A stretch of DNA of 64,000 nt from Dolomedes plantarius (GCA_907164885.2 OU015490.1:222006727-222070726), one strand, 5' to 3'. Shown: positions 1 through 11,638, counted from the first letter of the stretch. Notes: generated by a model not told the origin, from the letters alone. Program-made: numbers and translations.

Positions 1-61
1 CCATTAATCCTATTTTCACTGCAATGCCTTGTGCCGCTTATTTGAACTCCCAGACTTTTAA

Positions 62-1024
62 CACTCCATCGGGCGCGTCTTGAAACTTACGTCATCGGGC
101 GCGGTGTATCTGTCAGATACATCTCTGTTTTATGTGTTTTCTGTTAATTTTTATTACTTTAAATCTTGCTTTTTATTCTTTTTACGTCCAGGCTTTTACA
201 CCCGGACCTCCTTTTATTTATTTTTTCACAAAACACCTGCTAATAGAAGTAAACCGATAAAGGCTTTTATTTCAATATTACCTGTCAGTCTTGCATCTCT
301 TTCTCTACTACATAGATTAGAAACTGTAGAAATGTATTCTTTAGTGCATTTCACAATTATTTCCAATATTTCGTCAAATAAAAAACAGTTCCAAGAGCCG
401 TATATTGATTTTATATCTTTTGCACTTCCATTTACTCCAGGTAATTTTGGGATAATAGTCTGCGACCTACCTTTGACATTATTTCTTCCGATCCATTTTG
501 CCCATTTAGTACTATTGTCTTTGCCTTCATAAAAATCATCATTATTAGCATCATCATCTGTTCTGAGTCATTATAATCACCTCCACTGCTATCAGAATCA
601 ATTTCACAGGTTTCTAAAATATCTTCTTTGTCATCATCACTTTCATCAAATTCTTCAGCAGTTTATTCCTCATTTCCCTCACTATATAGACTACTATGAA
701 CTAGCTCAAGGTCTTTGTGATTATTCAAATCTAAAAAGCTTTTAGCACTCATCATGGGAAAAGATAAATCAAAAACGTACAGGGAATCTTAACACTTCCG
801 TAAAGCTTCAAGAGATAAACGTTATCGGGCGCGTGTAAAACTTCAAACAATATTCAAAATCGGAAATAATCCTACACGGAACTGGTCGTTACTGCATTCC
901 AAAGGAGCAGGTGGTGAGATGGGCAGATACTGATAAGGTCAAGGTCGTAACATCAAGTTTAAGGGATCAAAAGCAGAGATATTGACACTCGTCTATCTGT
1001 CAGATCAACGCGCCCGATAGAGTG
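62..1024 (-). mobile_element. piggyBac-like deletion derivative (copy 1)
   Basis: A TTAA stands at 58-61, followed at once by CACTCCATCGGGCGCG. The reverse complement of the other end reads CACTCTATCGGGCGCG (ending at 1024), so the two ends form an inverted repeat with one mismatch. A second TTAA lies 8 bases beyond the right end (1033-1036), so the right target duplication is imperfect. The word ATCGGGCGCG also occurs just inside both ends (about 94 and 826), followed on the left by the near-palindrome GTATCTGTCAGATAC. A transposase remnant lies inside on the minus strand. The same end type recurs at 18170-19113. TTAA targeting is characteristic of piggyBac; the remnant supports this. Confidence 0.7.
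225..755 (-). pseudogene. piggyBac transposase, N-terminal remnant
   Basis: The minus strand opens with an acidic stretch (ELVHSSLYSEGNEE and a run of D/E/S) typical of the N-terminus of piggyBac-family transposases. After a frameshift near 530 it reads through WAKWIGRNN, KSIYGSWNCFLFDEIL and EIKAFIGLLLLAGVL, which resemble the start of the DDE_Tnp_1_7 domain. The catalytic part is absent, and stops occur at about 665 and 225. It is a dead fragment inside a piggyBac-like element. The plus-strand open frame over 80-532 is its antisense shadow. Family assignment is fairly sure; I cannot say which subfamily. Confidence 0.65.
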
Positions 1025-1118
1025 CAAAATTGTTAATCCTATATTTTAATAACTAAAATCCCGTTTTAAGGTAGCGCGATCGCCTCCCCCCCCATATTTT
1101 TAGCCTCACATATATATA

Positions 1119-2290
1119 CACTGCTGCCCACTGTAAATGCAACACCCTGAAGGAAACATGCAAATAACATGAAATTTACAACATGCATTAGCGGAGGTGA
1201 GATATGCAAATGATTAGAATTTCAGCGCAGACGCACATCACGCGCGTCTGTGGCGCCACTTCAAAGCGCTATTTAAGGCTTGGAGATTTCGACAATTTCA
1301 AGTTCGGCAATTGTGTTTTTCTTGTGGTTTTTCAAAAAAACGATCAATTATGCCTCGTCGAAAACAGCGATCATCTTTTGATCAAGTATCTGAGTTCGAC
1401 AGAGGAAGGATATTGGCGTACCGAGATTGTGGCTTATCTTTCAGGGAAATCGGTAGTCGTGTTGGACGAAACCAAACAACTGTAATGCGGATATGTGTCT
1501 ACCCTTGAAGCAGAACTACAGACGTCTCCGCCGCCGATGGTGCGATGACAGAAGGATTTGGACAGCAGAATGGAATGAAATTGTCTTTACTGACGAGTCA
1601 CGCTTCTGTCTGCAACACCACGATGGTCGCATTCGAGTCTGGAGACACCGTGAAGAGAGGATGCAAACAGCTGCGTTATGCACCGCCACACTGGTCCTGC
1701 ACCGGGTATTATGGTATGGGGCGGTATTGGATATCACTCTCGCACACCTCTAGTACGCATTTCCGGTACTTTAAACAGGCAGCGCTACATCTCCGAGGTG
1801 ATGGAGCCAGTTGTCCTTCCTTACCTTCAGGGCTTGCCCACAGCCATATTTCAACAGGATAATGCGCGACCACACGTGGCACGCATTGTCCAACGGTCCT
1901 TCGTCAATCGCCAGATTGAATTTCTTCCCTGGCCGCCTCGCTCTCCGGATCTTTCGCCAATAGAAAACATGTGATCCATGGTTGCTCTACGATTGACCCA
2001 GAATCCATCCCCATCTGCCACAGCAGATCAACTTTGGCAACGTGTGGAAGCTGCTTGGTCTGCTGTACCCCAAGAACTCATCCAAAGTCTCTTTGAATCA
2101 ATGCCAAGGCGTATGGCAGCGGTGATCTCCAACAATGGCGGCTACTCTGGCTACTGATTTTGGCAGGAACCACACTTCACAGAAGTCTATAAATTTAATC
2201 ATTTGATAAGTGGTCAACATGCTATTTACAAAATAAATTTTGTTGTGATATCTCTTGTCTTTCTGGGTGTTGCAATTTGGGTGGCCAGCA

Positions 2291-2293
<3 letters not shown>
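1119..2293 (+). mobile_element. Tc1/mariner-type element, family I, copy 1 (internally deleted)
   Basis: The left end starts CACTGCTGCCCACTG after TA (1117-1118). The right end finishes GTGGCCAGCAGTG before TA (2294-2295). The ends are inverted repeats, and the TA duplication fits the Tc1/mariner superfamily. The left 240 bp are almost identical to the second copy at 14732. Compared with that copy, this one has lost roughly 240 bp from the middle of the transposase gene. The right end abuts a (TA)n tract. Confidence 0.85.
1350..2157 (+). pseudogene. Tc1-family transposase, broken
   Basis: The reading starts MPRRKQRSSFDQVSEFDRGR with a helix-turn-helix N-terminus (FREIGSRVGRNQTTV). It jumps by an internal deletion to the catalytic region: VFTDESRFCLQHHDGRIRVW (first Asp), then after a frameshift near 1680 IFQQDNARPHVARIV (second Asp) and SPDLSPIENM (Glu of DD34E), with an in-frame stop just after it. 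The last residues are NNGGYSGY before the stop at 2155-2157. The deletion removes the second DNA-binding part and the linker. It cannot make a working transposase. The order of motifs is that of Tc1 transposases of about 340 residues. Confidence 0.85.

Positions 2294-2330
<37 letters not shown>
2294..2330. repeat. (TA)n microsatellite
   Basis: Uninterrupted TA dinucleotides start exactly at the TA target duplication on the right of the Tc1-type element. Confidence 0.95.
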
Positions 2331-2334
<4 letters not shown>

Positions 2335-2374
2335 CCAATATTGTAAAGAGCCACCATCTTTTCTGTTAATAATA

Positions 2375-3597
2375 CTGTACTTGGAAAAAAGTATTTGGAC
2401 ACTGCAGAAAATCGGGAACTATGCAAACACTGAGTTTGCCGAACGGTATGCTGGAAAGGCCATGGGTAAAATTGAAAGCAGTTTATTTTGAATTAACTTT
2501 TCATTCACTCAACTGGAACTATGCCGCGTGGACCTGAACTTATCGTGTTCCAACGAGGGATCGTCATACGATGCCATTTGTGTAATCTCCCTTTTCGAGC
2601 TATTGCATCCAAACTGGATATCCCAAAATCGAATGTAGCATATGTTTTTAAGCGATGGAAGCAAAACGGAGCAACAACAGCAAAAACACGTTCCGAATGA
2701 CCTCATAAGCTGAAAACACGTGACAGAAGATGCTTTTTACGCCATGTCAAGAAGTCACACACTTCTCCTGCCCCTGGGAGTGCTTTAGAGGTTGGAAATG
2801 CATCTGGGAGCTTTGCTAGTGACAAAACTATCCGCAGATAGCGGACGTAATCGGTCTAGCCGCTACATACAAGCCATTGATTATACCTGTTAATGAAAGG
2901 CTTCGCTTGGCCTTGTGTGTCGTCCTCGACCGTTGAAGAATGTAAAACTGTTATTTGGAGTTATGAGTTCCGGTATTCACTATTCCGGTGTGATGGACGT
3001 GTTTGGGGGTGGTGATAAATTGGAGAACAGTTTCATTCAGACAGTGTTCGTCCAACAGTGAAGTTCAGAGGATGGTCCATCTTAGAGTGTGGTTGTGTTT
3101 CCTGGTTAAGACTTGGCCTTTTGCCTTCTGTACCTGATAACATGAACGCTGACGTGTACCTCAAAGATCTAGATAATTGAGCCCTGCCTATACTATGACA
3201 ATACTATGGAGATAACGGTTGTTTCTTCCAACAGGATCGAGCTCCAAGGCATACTTCAAAACATGTGCTGTACTGATTTCCTCAAAACGAGGTGAATTTC
3301 GTTTCTGACCCTCTCAGAGCCCCGATCTCAACACACTATGAACACTTGTGGTACGAACTGCAGCGAGGGTACTATCCCGCTACCCACGCCCATTTTCAAA
3401 CCAATCCCTTCTCACTGCTTTGCAAGAGGCATGGAGAGCTATTCCTACTCAAACTTATAGAGAACTTGTGGAAAGTATACCTCAACGTGTTGTCGCTGTA
3501 ATACAGGCAAAAAGAACGCCTTCTCGTTAAAAATAGAATAATAAAGCACTTTTTTCTAAAAAACATGCATTATCCAAATACTTTTGTCCATAAAGTG
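2375..3597 (+). mobile_element. Tc1/mariner-type element, family II
   Basis: The left end after TA (2373-2374) reads CTGTACTTGGAAAAAAGTAT. The reverse complement of the right end, next to TA (3598-3599), reads CACTTTATGGACAAAAGTAT, and both go on with TTGG. The right version is close to the usual arthropod Tc1 end, so the left end has decayed. A very degraded transposase lies between, and the size of about 1.2 kb fits a Tc1 element. Confidence 0.8.
2521..3530 (+). pseudogene. Tc1-family transposase, heavily degraded
   Basis: Reading starts MPRGPELIVFQRGIVIRCHL and continues through a recognisable HTH (FRAIASKLDIPKSNVAYVFK, RWKQNG). A stop comes at about 2698, and many stops and frameshifts follow. 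The catalytic core is hardly readable. The C-terminus is clear again at 3390-3530 (TALQEAWRAIPTQTYRELVE, then SIPQRVVAVIQAKRTPSR and a stop), matching the usual Tc1 tail. It is dead and older than the family I copies. Confidence 0.75.
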
Positions 3598-6118
3598 TAT
3601 ATTAATAGAAACAATAAATATATGCAGTCTGTAAAAAAGCCTGAAGTAGAAAAAGTGCCTTTTTCGCTCTTAAGAAGGTTTCTACACAACATTTTATTAA
3701 GTAACATTAAAATATCCAAATAAATTTGAATAAGCTTCCGGGAACAATAATAATGTAACTAATTTCATTGATAAAAATTTCATATTTGAAATATTGTTAT
3801 TAATTGAGAAAAGCTTTTAAAATTTAATGAGGTGTGAAAAGCATCTTTGAGTTTCAGTGACATTTTCAAAATTGCTTAATTTCCATTACTCGATAAAATT
3901 TAATTGAAACATTCTTTTATCTTCTTACGCTAACTAATATTATGATGATCCTTTTGAAAAAATTAATTGTTTATTCAACTGCAATAAAATAACTTATAAT
4001 GATAGCTTCAAAGACAAATCGACTTTAATTTTTCCAAAATAACTTTTCAGTGAATTAGTAAATCTTCATTTTCGCACAGAATTTCGATTTAATTTTTTTT
4101 CACCCTACTTTTGCTTGTAAATCTTTTGAAGCATATTCTACTGGAATTCCTTAGACATTTATAGATTGATAATAAAAATTATTTATTTATATTTAGGTGA
4201 ATAATCAGATTAATTATGCTTTTTTTTATCATTGTTTCGAGGTAAGCGAAAAATTTGTATCACCGTTCACATTTTTTTTTGTTTCACTGCATGGGGTTTA
4301 CAGATTTAAAATGAATGTTGTGGGCCCTGACATCAGATATTGAAAACCAATACATTATTTTTCTAAAACAAAATATTTTTCGGAAAGTTCACTCATGTTA
4401 ATGATATTTCCCAGAAGGAATTTTGGTTCGATGCAAAGTATCACATGGGAAACTAAAAACCCAACATACATTTTTCTCTATAACGTCTAAAAATCTCAAG
4501 GGAGTAAGAAAAAATAATTTTTGGGGCCGATACCTAAATATTTATAAATAATTCATACCTTATTCGCTTACTTTTAAGCCTGGTATTATTACTAAGCGTC
4601 ATTTTATTCAAAATATTTATTTAGAGGAAAGGAAATATGCTCAACGATAGTTAATTTCTTTTTTATCAACTAGGATTAAAGTCTTGAGTGCCTTGAAAAA
4701 ATATGATAAAAATCACTTTAAAGTTATGCTGATTTAATGTTTAATAATAAATATTATTGGAGATTAAAAATATTATCCTCTCTGCTTTTAGTAAAATGTA
4801 TGTTTTTACGCGTTACGAGATTCTTCTGTGTTATACACAATTTTTAAGAAAAGCAAAGTAAATAATTTAGATGTATGCTAATCTCACGTAATATAAAATT
4901 AAAAATAAAATTTTAAAATTGAGATTTCTTAACAGTAAAGTTATAATGTTAACAGAATTTTTTTAATGAAAATTTGATACTTATTTTTAACCGAAGATGA
5001 GAGTTCCAAAATCCTAAAACTCTGAAAAATGGAAGAAAATTTTGTAACACCTATCAAATAGGGTATCATTTAATTGACTGTAGTCAGATTTTTCTGTCCA
5101 TTTTTGTTCTAGTGGAAAGAATTTTCAATATTAATCGAAAACAAGGTTAAATTAGCGTTTTGTGTAGCAATTCCAAACTTTCTTAAAGATTATTTACTGT
5201 AAAAATTCGATTTCCTTCAATGAACTAATGAATTTCAGTACAAGACCTAGTTAAACGTTTTAGCCCAAATCCTCATAGCTTTAACCACATGTAAAATTGA
5301 ATAGTTACACATAAATTCCACATTATTAGAGTTTTGAATGGGTACTCTTTTTGGCTTTAGCAGGTTTTGGTGCATTTTAAATTATCCTATATATTTATAT
5401 ATATGTCTCTTATGTTTCTTATGTTCTTTTAATTTTGTGAATTGCCGTTCTCTTTTCTGTTTTTTTCTTTACGTTACTTGTCTTAATAATACAAAAGTAT
5501 CACTAAAATACATTTGTATTAACGTGATACTTTTGTCACAATTCTTTAAAATGTTGTGCTGTTGTCCTCGCAGTTTTTTCAACTTCATTTACGACATTTA
5601 TATTTTCATGTTCAGTTTCACCATTCGGTGTTTTTCAACTTTTTGCTTCCACTGCAACTGTGTTTCTTCATCAGTGTTTTACCCTTGTCTTTTGGCCAAA
5701 CTGAAAGGGAGTATTTTTTAACCTTAGAAAATGGGGTGCGTATTATCTTTTTTGTATTTGTTTATTATCATTTTTAATGATAAAAAATATATTTTTAAAA
5801 TATCTGGAGTTTTTAATTTTAATCTGGATATTATTTGAGATACCATCTGGGTTTATTACAATTTTCTCGCACGGAGCCCTAGGTAAAAATAACCAATAAG
5901 AAAAAGTTTATTTATCCCATATCTCATACATTTTGCAGTGGTCTGATTGGTAGTCGTAGGACGGCTGCGCTTCTCTTACACGAAAGCTACTTGTAGCAGT
6001 GAAAAGTTAATTAATTAATGTTGGGGTTTATTAGATATATTAATACTTATTATTACTAATTATATGATTACGATTTTAAATTCATTGCTTAAAGATTGTG
6101 GTTAGTACATTGATTGAT
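3598..6118. other. AT-rich stretch without recognised gene
   Basis: No coding pattern with recognisable motifs is seen. The longest open frame (5338-5721, plus) is rich in Phe, Cys, Leu and Tyr, as expected for T-rich DNA, and I do not regard it as a gene. No terminal repeats or tandem arrays were found. Confidence 0.5.
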
Positions 6119-7312
6119 TGTGATTCCCAAATAATGGAAACAACTCTGGTTTATACTGACAAATTAATTTATTGATTATTAACACATAAATAATACGCTA
6201 CAAGTTACTAATTATTTCCTCCGGCATTTACACATTATTCACAACTTCATTCCTACTAACTTAATTCACCACAACACCTATATTTAATTCATTCAATTAT
6301 CATTACAATCCTTCGTACTGCATCTACACATATTACTCTTAACTTCATTACTACTAAATTAATTTATATATATATATATATAAGCATAACATCATATTAA
6401 ATTGTTTGTACGAATTATCGGTCATCTCCTTAACACCTTAAATTCAAACAATATACTCATCGCGCTCTATATTAATTATTATGGCTACACACTGAAAAGC
6501 AATGATAGCAATATAAAAAGGAAACGCAAAGTCGGTACCTCGGAAGATGACTGCTGAATCACTATGGGCAGCTGGCACTCGTAATGATGAACTTCGTCGT
6601 ATTTATCATCACACGGAACTAGGGCACTTTCTTGTCTGGTATAAGGCTCCGTAGGTCATTGCAGACACTCTACGCTCATCGTCGGTTCTCTAACTCCATC
6701 ACTCCTTGCAGACCCTCGGCACGGGATACTGGGCGCTTGACAACTTTTATCTCCAAACTTCTAACTCACCCTCCTCATAGGTATATGTGCCTTGACACCA
6801 CTTCTATATCTAAAAAACTTCTGACTAACTCTGACTAACTCTGACTTCTTAGGTTATCTCTCCCTTCACACTATTTCTCATTTCGTATTATTTTCTTATT
6901 AATGTCTCCGCCTCTTATAATTTCCATTGGTCATATTATTATCCTACCATCGCCATTCGTCCGTGGCTGCCTCTTCTCAATCCCCTTTTTGCCAATGCGC
7001 ATCGAGGGCGGGATTTATAAAATTCTCCCTCAAATTTAACTTTCCCATGCTTCGGCTTCAAGCAGGTGGCCTGTTTTATGACCATCATAAATTTTCTTTT
7101 CTTCTATTCGTGCAACTCACTCTCTTCAACTTTTATCTTCTATTTCTTGCTACAAACACAATCTCTAAATTTCGTTTAGGTATATTGCTGGCTTTCTTCC
7201 CTTCTCTTTTATTGCCTGTCATTTGCCATGTTTCTTTCTGGCATTTAACAATTATTTTACTTTGTCCTGTACTTTTCAATGCTCCTGCCCCTAGCCGTGA
7301 CACTACTGTGTC
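6119..7312 (-). repeat. LTR-like repeat A
   Basis: About 1.2 kb with an AT-rich left part (reverse-strand AATAAA signals around 6160-6190) and a pyrimidine-rich right part (6640-7300). It ends in a small dyad (GTGACACTACTGTGTCAC). Shared words tie it to the repeat at 37242: both start TGTGATT and contain CTCTGGTTT followed by TTAATTTATTGATTA or close variants, and later CGGTACCT. This resembles a solo LTR in reverse orientation. No internal coding region and no target duplication were found, so the class is uncertain. Confidence 0.4.
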
Positions 7313-7599
7313 ACGGCCCACCCTCCAGAGGGAAAATTCACAAGGCGTCCCGCGTGGTGAATGTAGCGGCCATTTTTTTTAAAAAGTTATGAAATGTATC
7401 GAATTAAAATGTTTTAAGTCATTCCACACGATATTAAAATCTTAGGACATTTTGAACGAACATTTCCAAACTTATTAAATCGTGAAATGATGTCAAATTT
7501 TCTGAAACACCTTGTATTACTTATTCGCGTTCTTAATTCGTATACAAATGTTTTGTATCAACAGAATCGGTCCCTAAGAGTACTTTTAATGCTCTAATG

Positions 7600-7781
7600 C
7601 AATGATTCTCAATCTTTTTGTCTCTCAGCACCGCTTTCAAAGACATCAAGACCCTATGCTCCTCCTAGGTCTAAAATACGTAACTCTAATAAAATATATT
7701 CTGCACATATTTTTTGCTAACCTCCCTGATTACCATTCCCGCCTTCTTGAGAGGGAAAGCCCCCGAGGTTGATAACCACTG
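7600..7781. mobile_element. hAT-type MITE
   Basis: A 182-bp element begins CAATGATTCTCAATCTTTTT. The reverse complement of its right end reads CAGTGGTTATCAACCTCGGG, an imperfect inverted repeat of the CAGNGRTTCTCAACC type common in hAT/Charlie-like nonautonomous elements. The flanking 8-mers CTCTAATG (7592-7599) and CTTTAGAG (7782-7789) agree at 5 of 8 positions, a decayed 8-bp duplication. It has no coding capacity. Confidence 0.6.
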
Positions 7782-7866
7782 CTTTAGAGTGTACTAGAAG
7801 CAACACTGAATTAAAAATTTAGTATCATCCTGGCATTTTGACATGGACAAATAAATATAAAGCATA

Positions 7867-8320
7867 AGGGGCCGTCAAGTATTAAGTCAGCATTCAAGAG
7901 GAAGAAGGTGGTTCAAGCTTTGCTTATTTTTGATGACAATGGGGAAGGGGGTGGATTAGAGCAATGCTTACGGGAGACTGAAAACATGAAAGCATGAGAA
8001 TGCGTTGCTATGTGCTCTTAGCAACATCAACTCTCCTGACATCTGTACTTTTATATTTAATTACTTTTGTATTATACTATTTACTTTCAAAGAATCAATA
8101 AAACTGTTAGAACGTTGATGTAATTGATTGTTTTCATTTATTCTTCTGCGTATTTACAGTTAATGACTTAATGCACATACACTTTTACCTAGAAATGTGC
8201 AATAAATTTACACAAGCAAAACAAGGGGGAAGGGGGAAATTTCCTTATTTTTTATTACAAGGGGAGGGAGGAGGTCTACAAGGACTAAAAGTGTGCTTAC
8301 ATAATACATGAATGGTCCCT
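7867..8320. mobile_element. Nonautonomous TIR element, superfamily unclear
   Basis: The left end AGGGGCCGTCAAGTATTAAG and the reverse complement of the right end, AGGGACCATTCATGTATTAT, form an imperfect inverted repeat of about 28 bp. Poly-G runs flank both interior sides. There is no coding frame. I could not fix a target duplication, so I do not assign a superfamily. Confidence 0.5.
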
Positions 8321-8344
8321 ACACAAATATTACAGATTTATTGA

Positions 8345-9175
8345 TAGTCTGATTTCGTATCTGATTCCTTTTAAATTATAAGTGAAAAATATTCACAGCA
8401 TGGAAGGGAAAAAGTCATTAGACAAGTAGTTGTAAATGCATCATTTTATTTAAAAAAATTGCTGTTTCATGCAAAAATATATAAACAATACTTTACGAAG
8501 TTTATGCCTTCATTTACAAATATCTCTGAAAAAAGAAAATTCTAAAAATTTGCTAGAAAACATTATGCTCTTTAAAATATACTGAAAATCTGATTTGATA
8601 TAAACCATAAGTACACATATTTCTTGTAAACTATTAGAGAAAAAATATTCACAATATCAAACAGAAAAAAAATAATTAGACAAGTAGTTGTAAATGTATC
8701 ATTTCCTTTATTAAATTGCGGTTCCATACACAAACATAAACAAACAAACTTTTACGATGAAGTTTATGCCTGCATTAAATCCAAAATATCTATAACAGCT
8801 GTAAAAACTAAAAATTGCTAGAAAACATTGGCCGCTTTAAAATGTACTAAAAATCTGATTTCATACAAACTATACTAAGTACACATATTTCTTGTAAATT
8901 ATTAGTGAATAAATATCGACAATAACAAACGGAAAAAGTCATTAGACAAGTAGTTGCAATCTTTTATTTAAGAAATCGCGGTTCCATACAAAGACACATA
9001 AACAATCTTCTACGACCAAGTCTGTGCCCCCATTTCCAACATATCTCTGACAACTGTAAAGTCTAAACATTTCTAGAAAACATTGACGTCTTAAAAATGT
9101 ACTTTAAATCTGATTTCAGACACACCAGAAGTACACATATTTCTTGTAAATTATTAGTGAAAAAATATCCACAGT
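8345..9175. repeat. Tandem repeat, about 255-bp unit (part 1)
   Basis: Successive diverged units can be aligned by the marker ATTCAC/ATCGAC/ATCCAC at 8391, 8647, 8915 and 9167, giving spacings of 256, 268 and 252 bp. Each unit carries TTAGACAAGTAGTTG, AAATTGCGGTTCCATAC, CGAAGTTTATGCC, GCTAGAAAACATT and ACACATATTTCTTGTAAA or close variants. The array resumes at 10561. Confidence 0.85.
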
Positions 9176-9551
9176 GAGCGAATAAATAAGAAAATTATTT
9201 TTTTACTACTTTTCAGCGAAAATTCAGTATTAAACAGCTTTTTAAGTGAAATTAGGTCTTAAGAAATAATTTATTAACATAATTGATTAACTAAGACCAT
9301 CCACGGTGTTTGAGAGACCTCACTCTCCTTCGGATTTGCTCCGAATTTCACCCAGACAGTTTGTCCGTACCGAAGTCGAACCTAAAAACCTAACTGTAAA
9401 AATCAACCATCAAGTTTTGTGGAACAATTTAGTAGATTTTAGAACGTCTCTTGAACACCAAAGTCAAGGGTATTTCAGCTACTTACAGTAGTCAACTAAG
9501 AGACTCCTGTTGATGCTATACAGATTTTACAGATTTTAATTGCAGCGAAAT
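9176..9551. other. Non-repeat segment left of the LINE insertion
   Basis: This stretch, together with 10240-10560, interrupts the 255-bp array and is not explained by the LINE. A short open frame (9306-9491, plus) ends LVDFRTSLEHQSQGYFSYLQ and is not recognised. The last 14 bases are the left target duplication of the LINE. Confidence 0.4.
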
Positions 9552-10225
9552 TTACCACCAACGAAAGCAAAACTAAATACATGGAGTTTATGACTAATAA
9601 CTCAAGCAAAGAACCATTTCATGTAAAAAACTACTCCTTTGAAAGAGTAGATCAATTTAAGTACCTAGGCACCATGATAAGCAATGGAAATAACTTTATT
9701 AAAACAGAAGTTAATCATAGAATAACTATGGGAAACAAATGCTTCTATGGCCTGAAAAAACAACTGAGGTCAAGGCTCCTCAATGTAAAAACCAAATTGA
9801 AGATCTACAAGACACTCATTCGGCCGGTTGTACTGTATGGAAGCGAAACATGGACACTCAATAAGGACACTGAAAACCGATTGAGTGTATTTGAAAGAAG
9901 AGGCTTGCGATCTATTTTCGGACCAGTATATGACAATGGAAGATGGAGAGGACTTTTGAATTTTGAACTTGAGAGGAGATTCAAAGAACCGACAATCTCA
10001 AAAACCATTAAAATCTCTCGACTAAGATGGTTGGGGCACGTTTGGAGAGCACAGGAAAACCTACCCATGAAAATACTAACTTTCAGGGTGCCAGAGGGAA
10101 AGAGAAAAAGGGGCCGCCCCCTCTCAAGGTGGCTTGATGGTGCTGAATGCGACCTCTGGCTGGAGACGCATTTTAGAGACAGCCAGGGCCTGTCGCAGGC
10201 TGTAGTGCTGTAGATGATGATGATG
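9552..10225 (+). mobile_element. 5'-truncated RTE-like non-LTR retrotransposon
   Basis: The insertion is bounded by perfect 14-bp direct repeats, AATTGCAGCGAAAT at 9538-9551 and 10226-10239. It ends in a short GAT-repeat tail (TAGATGATGATGATG), typical of RTE-like LINE 3' ends. It contains only the end of the reverse transcriptase ORF. Truncation, 3' simple-repeat tail and target duplication together are the signature of target-primed reverse transcription. Confidence 0.9.
9554..10213 (+). pseudogene. Non-LTR reverse transcriptase, C-terminal end
   Basis: An open frame of about 220 codons runs from the truncation point to the stop at 10211-10213; the ATG at 9581 is internal, not a true start. 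It begins just upstream with a T-N-E-S-K-T-K-Y motif and contains FKYLGTMISNGNNF, KLKIYKTLIRPVVLYGSETW, RLRWLGHVWRAQENLPMKIL and KRGRPLSRWLDG. These are the thumb and C-terminal motifs of RTE/endonuclease-RT type LINEs. The catalytic YxDD and the endonuclease were lost by 5' truncation. There are no internal stops, so the insertion is fairly recent. Confidence 0.85.
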
Positions 10226-10239
10226 AATTGCAGCGAAAT

Positions 10240-10560
10240 GTTGCAACCTTAACTTTGCAAAGGCATCTATCTATACAGCCTCTACAGTCCCGCTAACAGA
10301 GTAGATGCCGAGATATTTTAGTTTGTACAACATAGTAACTAATGACGGAATGCAAAGACATAATATGGAGACTACTACAATGTTAGCTTTTAACGAAGAA
10401 TGTTGATACTTACCTATCCAAGTAAGTAAAATTGAATTTTTTAAAAATAAATGCGAAAGTTTTCAATTTATGTATTTTTTGCGAATAAATGCGAAATTTT
10501 ATATTGCATTTTTTGTTTCTTTGTTGTGAAATTTCGATATTTTTTATGTGAAATTTACGT
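10240..10560. other. Non-repeat segment right of the LINE insertion
   Basis: AT-rich, with a short internal duplication around AATAAATGCGAAA (10447 and 10485). It belongs to whatever interrupts the 255-bp array apart from the LINE. No coding signal is seen. Confidence 0.4.
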
Positions 10561-11225
10561 ATCCCTAATCATATTCTTTAAAAAAATTGCGGTTTCAGAC
10601 AAAAAAATCATAAACAATATTTTACAACGAAGTTTATGCTCCCCTTTCCAAAATATCTGTGATAACTAGAAAATATAGAAATTGCTAGAAAACATTTCCT
10701 TTTAAAAATGCTGAAAATTTGATTTCATACAAACTATAGTAAGTAAACATATATTTCTTGTAAATTATTTGTGAAAAAATATCGACGGTAACAAACGGAA
10801 AAAAGTCAATAGACAAGTACTGCATCATTTTCTTTAAGAAATTGCGGTTCCATACAAAGAAACATAAGCAATCTTTTACGACCAAGTCTATGCCTCCATT
10901 TCCAAAATATCTCTGGCAACTGTAAAGTCTAAAAATTTGTAGAAAACATAGACTTCTTAAAAATGTACTGAAAATCTGATTTCAGACATACCATAAGTAC
11001 ACATATTTCTTGTAAATTATTAGAAAAAAATATTCACATTAACAAACGGAAATAAATAACTAGACAAGTAGCTGTAAATGCACCATTTCCTTTAAGAAAT
11101 TGCGGTTCCATACGAAAAAACATAAACAATCGTTTACGACGAAGTTTATGTCATCATTTCCAAAATATCTATGACAACTGTAAAATCTAAAAATTGCTAG
11201 AACACACTGGCCTCTTAAAAACGTG
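10561..11225. repeat. Tandem repeat, about 255-bp unit (part 2)
   Basis: The array resumes in mid-unit with TTGCGGTTTCAGAC. Unit markers stand at 10781 and 11032 (spacing 251 bp). The same internal words as in part 1 occur (GACAAGTA, CTTGTAAATTATT, GCGGTTCCATAC). It is in the same orientation as part 1, so one array was split. Confidence 0.85.
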
Positions 11226-11635
11226 CCATAAACTTTAAGGAATAAAAATTATTGGTAGGCTTCAATGGTTCTAAGAATTCCGTTCAAATTAATATTTTTA
11301 TACCTTCAAAAGTTTTATGCAAAATAGAGATCTAGAATTTATTACACATTTAAATTTTATGGGCTTTCAATAATATTGTGTTTCATTAAGTTACCAGTAA
11401 GTTTTAAAATTTATGATAATTGCAAGCGTCATTTTATGATTTTATGTCTTATAACTCAGTAATCTCCAAAAATATAAAGGGCAGTTTCAATCAATGTTAT
11501 TTTTTATAACATGGGTATTTTTAAAAAATAAAAGTCATTATTCTTCATTGGGCTGTGAAGAGTATATCTGATTAGGACCAAAATCATTAAAAAAACAATT
11601 ATTTTTGTATTTTAAAAGGATATGATGTTTTAAAT

Positions 11636-11638
<3 letters not shown>

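Noticed and set aside
1..16. TTAATCCTAT near 4-13 repeated at 1033-1042 as a possible target duplication of the first piggyBac-like element
   Set aside because: The left copy lies 45 bp outside the TIR, while a proper TTAA directly abuts it; the shared ten bases are probably chance or an older event.
80..532. Plus-strand open frame of 150 codons
   Set aside because: It lies antisense to the piggyBac transposase remnant and has no motif of its own.
5338..5721. Plus-strand open frame of 127 codons rich in Phe, Cys and Tyr
   Set aside because: Composition is that of T-rich DNA; no domain, no splice or neighbour evidence. A membrane protein was considered but the residue pattern has no clear helices with turns.
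8345..11225. CRISPR-like array
   Set aside because: Repeat units are about 255 bp and contiguous without unique spacers; the setting is eukaryotic. No CRISPR array is present anywhere in the window.
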